NCBI GenBank assembly: GCA_937995535.1
Contig: CALKJU010000022.1
Location: forward strand, 1 to 64,000
Direction: 5' to 3'
Source of the DNA: an uncultured Alphaproteobacteria bacterium
GTDB lineage: Bacteria; Pseudomonadota; Alphaproteobacteria; Geminicoccales; Geminicoccaceae
DNA: 64,000 bases
Under the pieces are notes generated by a model, which saw only the letters and a list, made by a program, of their open reading frames with translations, searched no databases and had not been told where the DNA came from. How positions within the stretch are numbered: position 1 is the first letter of the stretch; each line of letters begins with the position of its first letter. The position numbers and the translations under genes are program-made. Positions 29,799-39,110 of this stretch are shown one piece after another.

Positions 29799-31328
29799 AT
29801 GTCGCTCCTCCGCGCCGCCGCGACCGTCGGCTCGCTGACCCTGCTCTCGCGTGTCGCCGGCTTCGTCCGCGACATGCTGATCGCCGCCTTCCTCGGCGCC
29901 GGCGCCCTGGCCGACGCCTTCTTCGTCAGCTTCAAGCTCGCCAACTTCCTCCGCCGGCTGCTCGGCGAGGGCGCCTTCAACGCGGGCTTCGTGCCGCTGC
30001 TCGCGCGCACGCTCGAGGGCGAGGGCCAGGCCGCCGGCCGGCGCTTCGTCGAGGAGGCCTTCGCGGTCATGGCGACGGTCCTGCTCGTCCTGGTCCTCGC
30101 CGTCGAGCTGGTCATGCCGTGGTTCATCCGCGCGCTGGCCCCCGGCTTCGCGCCCGGCACCTTGCGCTACGCGGCCGCGGTCGAGTTGACCCGCCTGACC
30201 TTCCCCTACACGCTCTTCATCTGCCTCGTGGCGCTGGTGAGCGGCGTGCTGAACACGATCGGCCGCTTCGCCGCCGCCACCTTCGTCCAGGTGCTCCTCA
30301 ACCTCGTGCTGATTGCGGCGCTCCTGCTCGCCGTCTCGCAGGGCTGGTCGGTGGCGCACGCGCTGGCCTGGGGGATCGCGGTGGCCGGCGTGGTCCAGCT
30401 CGCCTGGGTGCTGCTCGCCGCGGCCCGTGCCGGGATGGCGCTGCGCCCGCGCCTGCCGCGCGTCACCCCCCGCATCCGCCGGCTGTTCGCGCTGGTCCTG
30501 CCCGGCACGCTCGGCGCCGGCGTGGCGCAGATCAACCTGCTGATCGACACCTGGTTCGCCTCGACGCTGCCGGAGGGTGCTCCCTCCTACCTGTTCTACG
30601 CCGACCGGCTGAACCAGCTCCCCTTGGGCGTGATCGGCATCGCGCTGGGCACGGCGCTTCTGCCGCTGCTCGCCCGCCATCTGCGCGCCGGGCGCAGCGA
30701 GCACGCGACCCACGCCTTCAGCCGCGCCATCGAGGTGGCACTCCTGCTCACCTTGCCCTGCGCCGTGGCGCTGGTCGTCTCGGCCGAGCCGATCATCCGT
30801 GCCCTGTTCGAGCGCGGCGCGTTCACCGCCGCGGACACCGTGGCGACGGCCGGGGCGCTGGCCGCCTTCTCGCTCGGCCTGCCGGCCTACGTCCTGATCA
30901 AGGTGCTCGCCCCGGCGTTCTTCGCCCGCGAGGACACGCGCACGCCGGTCAAGGTCGCGATCCTCTGCCTGATCAGCAACGTGCTCCTGATCCTGGTCCT
31001 GATCGGCCCGCTGGCCCATGTCGGCATCGCGCTCGCCACCGCGCTCTCCAACTGGCTCAACGCGCTCCTGCTCGCCTGGCTGCACTGGCGCGGCCGGCAC
31101 CTCGCGGTCGATGCGCGGCTGCGCCGCCGCCTCCTGCCGATGCTCGCCGCCGCGGCGCTGATGGGCCTCGCCTTGTGGCTGGCCGAGCGCCTGCTGCTCG
31201 GGCTCGGCCCGCTGCCGCTCCTGGCCGCGCTGGTCGCCACCGGCGCCGTCGTCTACGCCGTCGCGGTGCAGCTCCTCGGCGCCGCCGACCATCGCGAGCT
31301 GCGCGCGATGCTCCGCCGTCAGGCTTGA
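29799..31328 (+). CDS. murJ: Lipid II flippase MurJ
   Basis: A 509-residue polytopic membrane protein with about 14 hydrophobic segments, the MurJ/MviN length. The start [29 protein letters not shown] is the family signature, with [15 protein letters not shown]-like content following ([20 protein letters not shown]) and the arginines of the central cavity in the first helices. It flips lipid II across the inner membrane for peptidoglycan synthesis. ATG 29799 is chosen because the homologous region begins there. trpS follows 62 bases later, an arrangement common in alphaproteobacteria. Confidence 0.93.
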   Translation: MSLLRAAATVGSLTLLSRVAGFVRDMLIAAFLGAGALADAFFVSFKLANFLRRLLGEGAFNAGFVPLLARTLEGEGQAAGRRFVEEAFAVMATVLLVLVLAVELVMPWFIRALAPGFAPGTLRYAAAVELTRLTFPYTLFICLVALVSGVLNTIGRFAAATFVQVLLNLVLIAALLLAVSQGWSVAHALAWGIAVAGVVQLAWVLLAAARAGMALRPRLPRVTPRIRRLFALVLPGTLGAGVAQINLLIDTWFASTLPEGAPSYLFYADRLNQLPLGVIGIALGTALLPLLARHLRAGRSEHATHAFSRAIEVALLLTLPCAVALVVSAEPIIRALFERGAFTAADTVATAGALAAFSLGLPAYVLIKVLAPAFFAREDTRTPVKVAILCLISNVLLILVLIGPLAHVGIALATALSNWLNALLLAWLHWRGRHLAVDARLRRRLLPMLAAAALMGLALWLAERLLLGLGPLPLLAALVATGAVVYAVAVQLLGAADHRELRAMLRRQA

Positions 31329-31390
31329 CGGCGGCCGCGCCAGCGGCCACCTGCGGCCGGTCCGTTTCCCGCGCGAGGTGGCAGCAGGCG

Positions 31391-32386
31391 ATGCAGGGCC
31401 GCGTGTTCTCCGGAATCCAGCCGACCAGCGGCATCCACCTCGGCAACTATCTCGGTGCCATCCGCAACTGGGTGACGATGCAGGCGAGCTACGACTGCAT
31501 CTACTGCATCGTCGACCTGCACGCGCTGACGGCACTGCACGATCCGGCCGAGATGCGCGCCAACACCCGCGAGGTCGCGGCCGCGCTGCTGGCGTCGGGC
31601 ATCGACCCCGCGCGCAGCATCCTGTTCGTCCAGAGCCACGTCCCGGCGCACCCGCAGCTCGCCTGGGTGTTCAACTGCGTGACGCCGATGGGCTGGCTCA
31701 ACAAGATGACCCAGTTCAAGGAGAAGGCCGGCAAGGACCGCGAGGGCGCGCCGGTCGGCCTGTTCGACTACCCGGTCCTCCAGGCGGCCGACATCCTGGC
31801 CTACAAGGCGACCCATGTCCCGGTCGGCGAGGACCAGAAGCAGCATCTCGAGCTGTCGCGCAACATCGCCGGCGCCTTCAACCGCAAGTTCGGCGTCGAG
31901 TTCTTCCCGCTCCCCGAGCCGATGATCCTCGGCGAGGCGACCCGGGTCATGTCGCTGCGCGACGGCACCAAGAAGATGAGCAAGTCCGACCCATCGGAGA
32001 TGTCGCGGATCAGCCTCGTCGACGACGCCGACACGATCGCGCTCAAGATCCGCCGCGCCAAGTCCGACAGCATCCTGGGCATCGCCTACGATCCCGAGAA
32101 CCGGCCGGAGGCGTCGAACCTGCTCGTGATCTACGCTGCGCTCGCCGGCCGGCCGCGGGCCGAGGTCGAGGCCGAGCTGGTCTCGACCAGCTTCTCCGAC
32201 TTCAAGAGCCGCTTGGCCGACCTCGCCGTGGCGAAGCTGTCGCCGATCGCCGCCGAGATGCGGCGGATCGCGGCGGATCCGGGTTACATCGACGGTGTGC
32301 TGCGCGACGGGGCGGCCCGCGCCGCCGCCATCGCCGCGCCGATCCTCGCCGAGACCTACCGTATCGTCGGCTTTCTGGAGCCCTGA
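31391..32386 (+). CDS. trpS: Tryptophanyl-tRNA synthetase
   Basis: A 331-residue class I aminoacyl-tRNA synthetase charging tRNA-Trp. The HIGH-equivalent is [13 protein letters not shown] at residues 11-23 and the KMSKS loop is [12 protein letters not shown] near residue 197. [16 protein letters not shown] and FPLPEPMI are typical of bacterial TrpRS, and the length is normal. ATG 31391 starts immediately before [10 protein letters not shown]; the frame is open upstream in a region antisense or out of frame to murJ. It ends 30 bases before the DUF2333 gene. Confidence 0.95.
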   Translation: MQGRVFSGIQPTSGIHLGNYLGAIRNWVTMQASYDCIYCIVDLHALTALHDPAEMRANTREVAAALLASGIDPARSILFVQSHVPAHPQLAWVFNCVTPMGWLNKMTQFKEKAGKDREGAPVGLFDYPVLQAADILAYKATHVPVGEDQKQHLELSRNIAGAFNRKFGVEFFPLPEPMILGEATRVMSLRDGTKKMSKSDPSEMSRISLVDDADTIALKIRRAKSDSILGIAYDPENRPEASNLLVIYAALAGRPRAEVEAELVSTSFSDFKSRLADLAVAKLSPIAAEMRRIAADPGYIDGVLRDGAARAAAIAAPILAETYRIVGFLEP

Positions 32387-32416
32387 GCGCGGGGCGTCCG
32401 ACCGGGAGGAGACAGC

Positions 32417-33373
32417 ATGGCCAGCGAGACCCTGCCCGATGCCGCCCCGCCGCGTGGCCGGCTGCTGCGCCGCCTGCTCTGGGTTCTGGTCGCCCTGGTG
32501 GCGCTCGTCCTCGTCTATTATGTCGGCGGTGCCGCCTACTTCCATCGGATCGACGACGATCCGGCGTTCGGCCGGTCGGTCGAGGTGCCGGAGGGCGGCA
32601 GCCGCGCCGTCGCCGTCGCCGCGGCCCTGGTCGAGCGCGAGGTCGAGACCTATCGCTGGGTCGCCAACGACCCGTTCTTCCAGCCGGCCTGGATCCTCGA
32701 CAACATGCCGAGCTTCCAGACCGGCATCGTCTACGGCGTGTCGCGCTTCGCGGTCGAGCTGACCGACCATCTGGCCCGGGTCCGGGGCGCCTCGCAGGTC
32801 GACCCGGACGCCGACGGCGCCGCCGGCCGGCTGAAATATCCGGGCGACATCTGGTTCCTCGAATGGTCGCGGACGCCGGTCCAGCCGAGCTCGGAGAGCC
32901 AGTACCGCCGTGCGGTCGAGGACCTGCGCCGGTTCAACGACCGCCTCGCCCGCGGCCAGGCGGTCTTCGAGCGCCGCGCCGACAACCTGATCGCGACCCT
33001 CGAGCGGATCGCCGCCGACACCGGCGGCTCGTCGGCCGCCTCGTTCGAGCAGATCGACAGCGGCGCCACCGTCTGGCTCGACTTCCACGCCGACAACCTG
33101 TTCTACGCCAACAAGGGGCGCATCTACGCTTACGCGCTGCTGCTCGAGGCCCTCGGCCAGGATTTCGCCGCGGTGATCGGCGAGCGCAACGTGCAGCGCA
33201 ACTGGGACGAGCTGGTGCGGACGTTCATGGCCGCGGCGGTGGTCCAGCCCTGGGTGGTATCGAACGGCGCGCTCGACAGCATGTGGCGTCCGAACCACCT
33301 CGCCGCCCAGGGCTTCCTGCTCCTGCGCGCCCGCTTCCAGCTCTACGAGGTCATCAATGTCCTGACCAAGTAG
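32417..33373 (+). CDS. DUF2333 family membrane-anchored protein
   Basis: A 318-residue protein with one N-terminal membrane helix (LLRRLLWVLVALVALVLVYYVGG) and a large soluble part, most likely periplasmic. GDIWFLEWSRTPVQPSSESQYRRAVEDLRRFN and TVWLDFHADNLFYANKGRIYAYALLL are characteristic of DUF2333. No function is established for the family. A GGAGGAGA-type ribosome site precedes ATG 32417. It lies between trpS and the NifU-like gene. Confidence 0.85.
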   Translation: MASETLPDAAPPRGRLLRRLLWVLVALVALVLVYYVGGAAYFHRIDDDPAFGRSVEVPEGGSRAVAVAAALVEREVETYRWVANDPFFQPAWILDNMPSFQTGIVYGVSRFAVELTDHLARVRGASQVDPDADGAAGRLKYPGDIWFLEWSRTPVQPSSESQYRRAVEDLRRFNDRLARGQAVFERRADNLIATLERIAADTGGSSAASFEQIDSGATVWLDFHADNLFYANKGRIYAYALLLEALGQDFAAVIGERNVQRNWDELVRTFMAAAVVQPWVVSNGALDSMWRPNHLAAQGFLLLRARFQLYEVINVLTK

Positions 33374-33434
33374 GCGCGCCTTGCGCGGACCCGGCGGCCG
33401 GACCATCTCTACGACGCACGCGTGGAGAGAGGCG

Positions 33435-33989
33435 ATGTTCATCCAGACCGAGCCGACGCCAAACCCGGCGACGCTCAAGTTCCTGCCCGGCCGGACCGTG
33501 ATGGCCGAGGGCGTGGCCGAGCTGACCGATCCGGCCGAGGCGGAGCGTCTTTCGCCGCTCGCCCGCCGTCTGTTCGAGGTCGACGGGGTGACCGGGGTCT
33601 ATCTCGGCAGCGACTTCATCAGCGTCACCAAGGCCGAGCCGGTCGACTGGCAGATCATCAAGCCGGCGCTGCTCGGCGCGATCATGGAGCATTTCCTGTC
33701 CGGCGAGCCGGTGGTCGCGCCCGAGGCCGTGCTGCGCACGGTCAGCGACGCCGAAGACGACGACACGGTGCGGCAGATCAAGGAGCTGATCGAGACCCGG
33801 GTCCGCCCGGCGGTCGCCCGCGACGGCGGCGACATCGTCTTCCAGGGCTTCGAGCGCGGTGTCGTCTATCTGCACCTGCGCGGCGCCTGCTCTGGCTGCC
33901 CGAGCTCGATCGTCACGCTCAAGAACGGCATCGAAAACCTGCTGAAGTACTACGTGCCCGAGGTGGTCGAGGTCCGCTCGATCGCCTGA
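33435..33989 (+). CDS. NifU/NfuA-type Fe-S scaffold protein
   Basis: A 184-residue iron-sulfur carrier. The N-terminal Nfu_N domain begins MFIQTEPTPNPATLKFLPG, and the C-terminal NifU domain contains ACSGCPSSIVTLKNGIENLL, whose CxxC pair binds a [4Fe-4S] cluster between two subunits. ATG 33435 is preceded by GGAGAGAGG-like sequence. In alphaproteobacteria this gene regularly sits beside trpS and tsaB. It probably delivers clusters to apo-proteins such as MiaB, which is encoded in this window. Confidence 0.92.
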   Translation: MFIQTEPTPNPATLKFLPGRTVMAEGVAELTDPAEAERLSPLARRLFEVDGVTGVYLGSDFISVTKAEPVDWQIIKPALLGAIMEHFLSGEPVVAPEAVLRTVSDAEDDDTVRQIKELIETRVRPAVARDGGDIVFQGFERGVVYLHLRGACSGCPSSIVTLKNGIENLLKYYVPEVVEVRSIA

Positions 33990-34010
33990 GGCGCTGCAAG
34001 TCCCACCCGC

Positions 34011-34640
34011 GTGCGCCTGCTGGCCTTTGACACGGCGCTCGGGGCGTGCTCCGTCGCCTGTTGTGACGATGACCGTACGGTGGCCGCGCGGCGCGAGCCG
34101 ATGGCGGTCGGGCAGGCGGAGCGGCTGGTGCCGATGATCGCCGAGGTGATGCGTGAGGCGGGCTGGAGCTGGAGCGAGGTCGAGCTGCTCGCGGTGACGC
34201 TCGGGCCGGGCACCTTCACCGGCATCCGCGTCGGCATCGCCGCGGCGCGTGGTCTCGCACTCGCCACCGGCCGCCCGTGCCTCGGGGTCTCGACCCAGGA
34301 GGCGATGGCGGCGGCGCTGGGGCCGGGCCACGCGCTGCTCTGCGTCGTCGCGGGTCGCCAGGGCACCTCCTACGCGCAGCCCTTCGCGGCCGATGGCGCG
34401 CCGCTCGGCCCGCCGCAGGCGACCCGCGCTGCGGACCTTGATGTCCTGCGTCCCGATGCCGCGGTCCTGATCGAGGATGCGGACCTCGTCGACGGCCCGG
34501 CGGTCGCCACGGCCGCGCTGCGCCGCCTGCGCGCAGGCGAGGTGCCGGTCGCCGGCACGGCGTTGCGGCCGCTCTATCTGCGCGACGCCGACGCCCGCCC
34601 CGACGCCGGTCGCCCCCTGGTCGGTGGCCCGTCTCGGTGA
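34011..34640 (+). CDS. tsaB: tRNA threonylcarbamoyladenosine biosynthesis protein TsaB
   Basis: A 209-residue ASKHA-fold protein, the partner of TsaD/TsaE in making t6A37 in ANN-decoding tRNAs. RLLAFDTALGACSVAC at the N-terminus, MAVGQAERLVPMIAEVM, and the hallmark VTLGPGTFTGIRVGIAAARGLALATG are present. It starts at GTG 34011. rimI follows after 11 bases, the conserved tsaB-rimI pairing. No truncation is seen. Confidence 0.92.
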   Translation: MRLLAFDTALGACSVACCDDDRTVAARREPMAVGQAERLVPMIAEVMREAGWSWSEVELLAVTLGPGTFTGIRVGIAAARGLALATGRPCLGVSTQEAMAAALGPGHALLCVVAGRQGTSYAQPFAADGAPLGPPQATRAADLDVLRPDAAVLIEDADLVDGPAVATAALRRLRAGEVPVAGTALRPLYLRDADARPDAGRPLVGGPSR

Positions 34641-34651
34641 GCCGCTGAGCG

Positions 34652-35182
34652 ATGCTCGCCCACTCACGGATCGCTACCGTATCAGTGCGCACCGCCGGGC
34701 CGTTCGATCTCGGCCGGCTGTCGCGGCTGCACCGGAGCTGTTTCGAGGAGGCGTGGAGCCGTTCCGATCTCGCGCACCTGCTGGCCCTGCCCGGCGGTTT
34801 CGGCCTGATCGCCCGGCTCCACGAGGGCGGGTTCTACGGCCTCGACGCGCTGCGCGGGGTCGGCTTCGCCCTGTGCCGGGTGGTCCGCGACGAGAGCGAG
34901 CTGCTGTCGATCGGTGTCCTGCCGGCGCAGCGCCATCGCGGTGTCGCCCGCGCGCTGATGCGCCACAGCATGGAGCGCTGCCTGCGGCAGGGCGCCAACG
35001 TCATGTTCCTCGAGGTCGCGGTCGACAATCTCGCGGCGCAGCGCCTCTACGGCGAGATGGGCTTCGAGCAGGTCGGCAGTCGGCCCGACTACTATCAGCG
35101 CGCCGACGGTGCCCGGGTCGGCGCGCTCACCATGCGCTGCGACCTCGTCCAGGCCTGCGGTGTCCTGACACCCGCAGGGTGA
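34652..35182 (+). CDS. rimI: Ribosomal-protein-alanine N-acetyltransferase (GNAT)
   Basis: A 176-residue GNAT acetyltransferase. The acetyl-CoA loop is LSIGVLPAQRHRGVARALMRHSME, followed by VMFLEVAVDNLAAQRLYGEMGFEQVGSRPDYY, the usual RimI C-terminal pattern. The predicted reaction is N-terminal acetylation of ribosomal protein S18, although many such proteins acetylate other targets. ATG 34652 may be slightly early; the GNAT fold starts at VRTAGPFDLGRL. It converges with the tusA-like gene, with 16 bases between the two stops. Confidence 0.85.
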   Translation: MLAHSRIATVSVRTAGPFDLGRLSRLHRSCFEEAWSRSDLAHLLALPGGFGLIARLHEGGFYGLDALRGVGFALCRVVRDESELLSIGVLPAQRHRGVARALMRHSMERCLRQGANVMFLEVAVDNLAAQRLYGEMGFEQVGSRPDYYQRADGARVGALTMRCDLVQACGVLTPAG

Positions 35183-35198
35183 GCGGCGAACCGCCCGG

Positions 35199-35432
35199 CT
35201 AGGCGCGCCGGATCACCAGCTCGTAGAGGTCCTCGCCGATACCCTGCAGGCTCAGCACCTCGTGGCCATGGTCGCGGACGGCGCGCGGGACGTTGTCGAG
35301 CGGCTCGCCGCCGCGCAGGCGAATAGAGGCGGTCTCGCCAGGCGCCATGCGCTCCAGAAGCAGCTTGGCGCGGACGAAGGTCATCGGGCAGACCTCGCCG
35401 GTGATGTCGAGCTCGTAATCGGCCCGGCGCAC
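35199..35432 (-). CDS. TusA-like sulfur carrier protein
   Basis: A 77-residue SirA/TusA/YedF family protein. The fold begins with YELDITGEVCPMTFVRAKLLLE, where the Cys is the persulfide-carrying residue; the usual second Pro of CPxP is replaced (CPMT). The rest (GETASIRLRGGEPLDNVPRAVRDHGHEVLSL) fits the two-layer fold. Possible roles include tRNA 2-thiolation, molybdenum cofactor or selenium metabolism. It is encoded opposite to its neighbours, between rimI and mucR, with GTG 35432 as start. Confidence 0.85.
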   Translation of the reverse strand: MRRADYELDITGEVCPMTFVRAKLLLERMAPGETASIRLRGGEPLDNVPRAVRDHGHEVLSLQGIGEDLYELVIRRA

Positions 35433-35470
35433 GCTACTTTCCTCTTTTCTTCGTCAGCGCGAGAAAGCGC

Positions 35471-35498
35471 TTGCGGACGTCAACGGCGCCAATATATG
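35471..35498 (+). promoter_or_regulatory. Candidate mucR promoter
   Basis: TTGCGG (35471-35476) and TATATG (35493-35498) are 16 bp apart, 47 bp before the mucR ATG. The CCAATATATG patch is distinctly AT-rich for this DNA. MucR-type proteins bind AT-rich sites containing T-A steps and often repress themselves, so it could also hold the autoregulatory site. Confidence 0.4.
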
Positions 35499-35545
35499 TC
35501 TCCGGTCGGTCATTGTCCCCATCGGCACGAAGGTGAAAGCGCCAG

Positions 35546-35971
35546 ATGAGCGAAAAAGCCAGTCACAACGAGCTGCTCTCCCTGACAACGGAGATCGTGG
35601 CCTCGCACCTGTCCAACAACACCGTCGCGGTGGGTGACATCCCGCAGCTCATCAAGCTGGTCTACTCGACCCTGTCAACGCAGGGTGTCGAGGAGAAGCC
35701 GGCCGAGCCGGAGCGGCCCGTCCCGGCCGTGCCCATCAAGAAGTCGGTGATGAACGATTACATCGTCTGTCTCGAGGATGGCAAGCAGCTCAAGATGCTG
35801 AAGCGCCATCTCAAGACGCGCTACAACATGACTCCCGACGAGTACCGGCGCCGCTGGGGCCTGCCCGACGACTACCCGATGGTCGCCCCGGCCTACGCCC
35901 AGCAGCGCAGCTCGCTCGCCAAGAAGATCGGGCTCGGGACCAAGCCGCGGGCACGCGGCCGCCGCGCCTGA
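35546..35971 (+). CDS. MucR/Ros family transcriptional regulator
   Basis: A 141-residue regulator of the Ros/MucR family, known in alphaproteobacteria for control of exopolysaccharide, motility and cell-cycle genes and for nucleoid-like DNA binding. The N-terminal half (LSLTTEIVASHLSNNTV) mediates oligomerisation. The zinc-finger-like DNA-binding part runs from DYIVCLEDGKQLKMLKRHLK to DEYRRRWGL. Cys75, Asp78 and His88 are at ligand positions, but the last histidine is missing (Arg92-Tyr93), as in zinc-independent Ros homologues. The tail (KPRARGRRA) is basic. A long hairpin terminator follows. Confidence 0.92.
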   Translation: MSEKASHNELLSLTTEIVASHLSNNTVAVGDIPQLIKLVYSTLSTQGVEEKPAEPERPVPAVPIKKSVMNDYIVCLEDGKQLKMLKRHLKTRYNMTPDEYRRRWGLPDDYPMVAPAYAQQRSSLAKKIGLGTKPRARGRRA

Positions 35972-35990
35972 GCCGCGCTCTCCGATATCG

Positions 35991-36027
35991 CCGCCGGTGC
36001 CGGACCCTTGCGGTCGGGCGCCGGCGG
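35991..36027 (+). terminator. Long hairpin terminator after mucR
   Basis: Sixteen-base arms (35991-36006 and 36012-36027) pair with one G-U wobble and one mismatch around the loop CTTGC, 19 bases after the mucR stop. No T tract follows (GCCTTACATT). The remaining 157 bases before miaB hold no gene I can support. Confidence 0.6.
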
Positions 36028-36184
36028 GCCTTACATTAGGGGCGGAACCTCGTACGGTCGGGAGGCCGTCGGCGCCGTCTTGTCGATACGTCCCGCGCAT
36101 CCGTTGTGGCACGCCTGGCGATGACCGGCGACGCCGCGTCGCTCATGAGCCGGCCACAATTCCCTCCTAACGTGCGCGTCGAGC

Positions 36185-37573
36185 ATGCCGGGCGACAGGC
36201 CCGGCCCGGGCCAGACCTTGCCTAGGACCGTCTTCATCAAGACCTACGGCTGCCAGATGAACGCCTACGACTCCGAGCGTATGGCGGGTCTTCTCGCCGC
36301 CCACGGCTATGCCCGGACCGAGGCGCCCGAGGCCGCCGACCTGGTGATCCTCAACACCTGCCACATCCGCGAAAAGGCGGCCGAGAAGGTCTATTCCGAG
36401 CTGGGGCGGCTGAACGTGCTGCGCCGGGCGCGGCGCGCCGCCGGCGCCGACATGATCCTCGCCGTCGCCGGCTGCGTCGCCCAGGCCGAGGGCGAGCTGC
36501 TCGCCGAACGCGCCCCGCAGGTCGACATCGTCGTCGGCCCGCAGAGCTATCACCGTCTACCGGAGCTGCTGGCACGTCGTGCGCGGGCCACCGGCGCCGT
36601 GATCGACATCGACTTCCCTGCGGAGCGCAAGTTCGACGAGCTGCCGCAGCCCGACCAGCCCTCGCCGGTCTCGGCCTTTCTCACCATCCAGGAAGGCTGC
36701 GACAAGTTCTGCACCTTCTGCGTCGTGCCCTACACCCGCGGCGCGGAAACCAGCCGCCCGGTCGGCGAGATCCTGGCCGAGGTGCGGCGGCTCGTCGCCG
36801 GCGGCGCCCGCGAGCTCGTCCTGCTCGGGCAGAACGTCAACGCCTACCATGGTGAGGGGCCGGACGGCCGGATCTGGAGCCTCGGACGTCTGCTCCGCAT
36901 GTTGGCCGAGCTGCCGGGGCTTTTCCGTCTGCGGTACACCACCTCGCATCCGGCCGATGTCGACGACGAGCTGATCGCCGCGCACCGCGACGTGCCGCAG
37001 GTCATGCCGTTCCTGCATCTCCCGGTGCAGTCGGGGTCGGACGCGGTGCTGCGCGCGATGAACCGGCGCTACACCGCCGATGACTATCGCCGCGTCGTCG
37101 GCCGCCTGCGCGCGGCCCGGCCGGATCTCGCTCTGTCCTCCGACTTCATCGTCGGCTTCCCCGGCGAGACCGATGCGGATTTCGCGCAGACGCTGGCGCT
37201 GATCCGCGAGATCGGCTTCGCCCAGTCCTTCTCGTTCCGCTACAGCGCCCGGCCGGGCACGCCGGCGGCCGGGATGGGCAAGCAGGTCAAGGCCGCGGTC
37301 GCCGCCGCGCGGCTCGCCGAGCTGCAGGCTCTGCTCGAGGCTCAGGCGGCCGAGTTCAACCGGCGCAGCGTCGGGCTCGTCGTGCCCGTGCTGCTCGAGC
37401 GGCCCGGGCGGCATCCGGGCCAACTCGTCGGCCGCACGCCCTGGCTGCAGGCGGTCCACGTCGCCGCCCCCGGTCTGACGATCGGCAGCCTCGTCGATCT
37501 GCGCCTGGTCGCGGACCATGCGCACAGCCTCGCCGGCAGGCTGCCGGCGGAACCCGAGGAGGTCAGCGCCTGA
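36185..37573 (+). CDS. miaB: tRNA-2-methylthio-N6-dimethylallyladenosine synthase MiaB
   Basis: A 462-residue radical-SAM methylthiotransferase that modifies A37 of tRNAs. The N-terminal UPF0004 domain has the first cluster cysteines in [26 protein letters not shown] and [11 protein letters not shown]. The radical-SAM cluster is [17 protein letters not shown] (CxxxCxxC), and a C-terminal TRAM domain (about 385-450) binds tRNA. ATG 36185 may be a few residues early, since homology starts at [10 protein letters not shown]. It begins an operon running through phoH, ybeY, corC and lnt, with its TGA overlapping the probable CTG start of phoH. Confidence 0.94.
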   Translation: MPGDRPGPGQTLPRTVFIKTYGCQMNAYDSERMAGLLAAHGYARTEAPEAADLVILNTCHIREKAAEKVYSELGRLNVLRRARRAAGADMILAVAGCVAQAEGELLAERAPQVDIVVGPQSYHRLPELLARRARATGAVIDIDFPAERKFDELPQPDQPSPVSAFLTIQEGCDKFCTFCVVPYTRGAETSRPVGEILAEVRRLVAGGARELVLLGQNVNAYHGEGPDGRIWSLGRLLRMLAELPGLFRLRYTTSHPADVDDELIAAHRDVPQVMPFLHLPVQSGSDAVLRAMNRRYTADDYRRVVGRLRAARPDLALSSDFIVGFPGETDADFAQTLALIREIGFAQSFSFRYSARPGTPAAGMGKQVKAAVAAARLAELQALLEAQAAEFNRRSVGLVVPVLLERPGRHPGQLVGRTPWLQAVHVAAPGLTIGSLVDLRLVADHAHSLAGRLPAEPEEVSA

Positions 37574-38547
37574 AGACCCTCGCCCCGCTCGCGGTCCCGG
37601 CCGGCTCGAGCCAACGGGTCCGCTTCGACGACAACGCCGTCTGCGCCGCGCTGTTCGGCCAGCACCACGTCAACCTCGCCCGGATCGAACAGAAGCTGCC
37701 GGTGAGCCTCGTGGCCCGCGGCAACGAGGTCTACATCCAGGGCGATGCCGACGAGGAGGTGCGTGCCGCCGCGGCCGTGCTCGAGGACCTCTATGGCCGC
37801 GTGCGCAGCGGCCGGTCGGTCGGGCGCGAGGAGGTCGACGCGGCGCTGCGCATGCGCGCCGGCGGCGAGCAGCGTGGGCGCGAGCTGGAGATCCGGACCG
37901 AGCGCCGGGTCGTGGCGCCACGCTCGGCCAACCAGGCCGCCTATCTGCGCGCGCTGGACAGTCATGACCTGGTCTTCGCGCTGGGGCCGGCCGGGACCGG
38001 CAAGACCTACCTCGCCGTGGCGGCGGCAGTGGCGCTGCTCCGGCAGAGCCGGGTCGAGCGGATCGTGCTGTCGCGCCCGGCGGTGGAGGCCGGCGAGCGC
38101 CTCGGCTTTCTGCCGGGCGACCTCAAGGAGAAGGTCGATCCCTATCTGCGCCCGCTCTACGACGCGCTGCAGGACATGCTGCCGGAGGGGAAGCTGCAGG
38201 CGCGCATCGAGACCGGGCAGATCGAGATCGCGCCGCTCGCCTACATGCGCGGTCGGACACTCAACAACGCGGTCGTGATCCTCGACGAGGCGCAGAACAC
38301 CACACCCTCGCAGATGAAGATGTTCCTCACCCGATTGGGCGAGAACTCGCATATGGTGGTGACGGGTGATCCGACCCAGAGCGACCTGCCGGCGGGGATG
38401 CCGTCCGGCCTCGCCGATGCGGTCGGTAAGCTCGAGGGTGTGCCAGGGATCGCCGTGGTCCGCTTCGACCAGGGCGACATCGTCCGGCACCCGCTGGTCA
38501 GTGCCATCATTCATGCCTACGAGGCGGCGCAGCGGGCGGCCGGGTAG
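37570..38547 (+). CDS. phoH: PhoH family ATPase (non-canonical CTG start)
   Basis: A PhoH-like ATPase of about 325 residues, usually encoded beside ybeY and thought to act in RNA metabolism. Walker A is [15 protein letters not shown] (about 138-152) and Walker B is [19 protein letters not shown], followed by [11 protein letters not shown]. The conserved N-terminal domain ([22 protein letters not shown]) lies upstream of the first conventional start, GTG 37702, and no ATG, GTG or TTG precedes it in frame for over 180 bases. GAGGAGG at 37556-37562 is spaced 7 bases from CTG 37570, whose last two bases begin the miaB TGA. CTG initiation with translational coupling is therefore the best reading. 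Confidence 0.9.
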   Translation: MKTLAPLAVPAGSSQRVRFDDNAVCAALFGQHHVNLARIEQKLPVSLVARGNEVYIQGDADEEVRAAAAVLEDLYGRVRSGRSVGREEVDAALRMRAGGEQRGRELEIRTERRVVAPRSANQAAYLRALDSHDLVFALGPAGTGKTYLAVAAAVALLRQSRVERIVLSRPAVEAGERLGFLPGDLKEKVDPYLRPLYDALQDMLPEGKLQARIETGQIEIAPLAYMRGRTLNNAVVILDEAQNTTPSQMKMFLTRLGENSHMVVTGDPTQSDLPAGMPSGLADAVGKLEGVPGIAVVRFDQGDIVRHPLVSAIIHAYEAAQRAAG

Positions 38548-38588
38548 CTGAGGGAGACGGAGGCCGAGGGGCGCTTGCCCGCCCGGCC

Positions 38589-39110
38589 ATGGGCGCAATG
38601 GACAGCGACAGTAGTCGAAGTACCGAGGTGGCGATCGCCGGCGGCGCGTGGTCCGAGGCGATCGGCGAGGTCGAGGCGTTCTGCGAGCGGGTGGTCGAGG
38701 CGGCGCTCCGGTCGGCGGCGCCGCGCATCGCGGGGCGCGCCGAGGTCAGCATCCTGCTCACCGACGATGCGCGTGGGCGCGAGCTCAACCGCGCGTGGCG
38801 CGGGCAGGATCACGCGACCAACGTTCTGTCTTTCCCGGTGGCGGACGAGCCGCACGGGAAAGTCGCGGTTGGCCAGCCGGTGCAGCTCGGCGACATCGTC
38901 CTGGCCTTCGAGACGGTCCGCCGCGAGGCCGCGGAGGCCGGCATCCCCTTCGCCGATCATCTGGCCCACCTGCTCGTCCACGGGACGCTGCACCTGCTCG
39001 GCCACGATCACCTGCAACCCAGCGAGGCGGAGGCGATGGAGCGGCGCGAGGTCGAGATCCTGGCCGGTCTCGGCGTCGCCGACCCCTACCAGGGGGAGCT
39101 CGCGGCATGA
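38589..39110 (+). CDS. ybeY: Endoribonuclease YbeY
   Basis: A 173-residue zinc-dependent RNase for 16S rRNA 3'-end maturation and ribosome quality control. The zinc motif H-x3-H-x5-H is visible in VHGTLHLLGHDH near residue 135, and RGQDHATNVLSFP is the other family signature. Two ATGs (38589 and 38598) are possible starts, and the first residues are not conserved. Its TGA overlaps the ATG of the CBS-domain gene (ATGA). Confidence 0.93.
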   Translation: MGAMDSDSSRSTEVAIAGGAWSEAIGEVEAFCERVVEAALRSAAPRIAGRAEVSILLTDDARGRELNRAWRGQDHATNVLSFPVADEPHGKVAVGQPVQLGDIVLAFETVRREAAEAGIPFADHLAHLLVHGTLHLLGHDHLQPSEAEAMERREVEILAGLGVADPYQGELAA

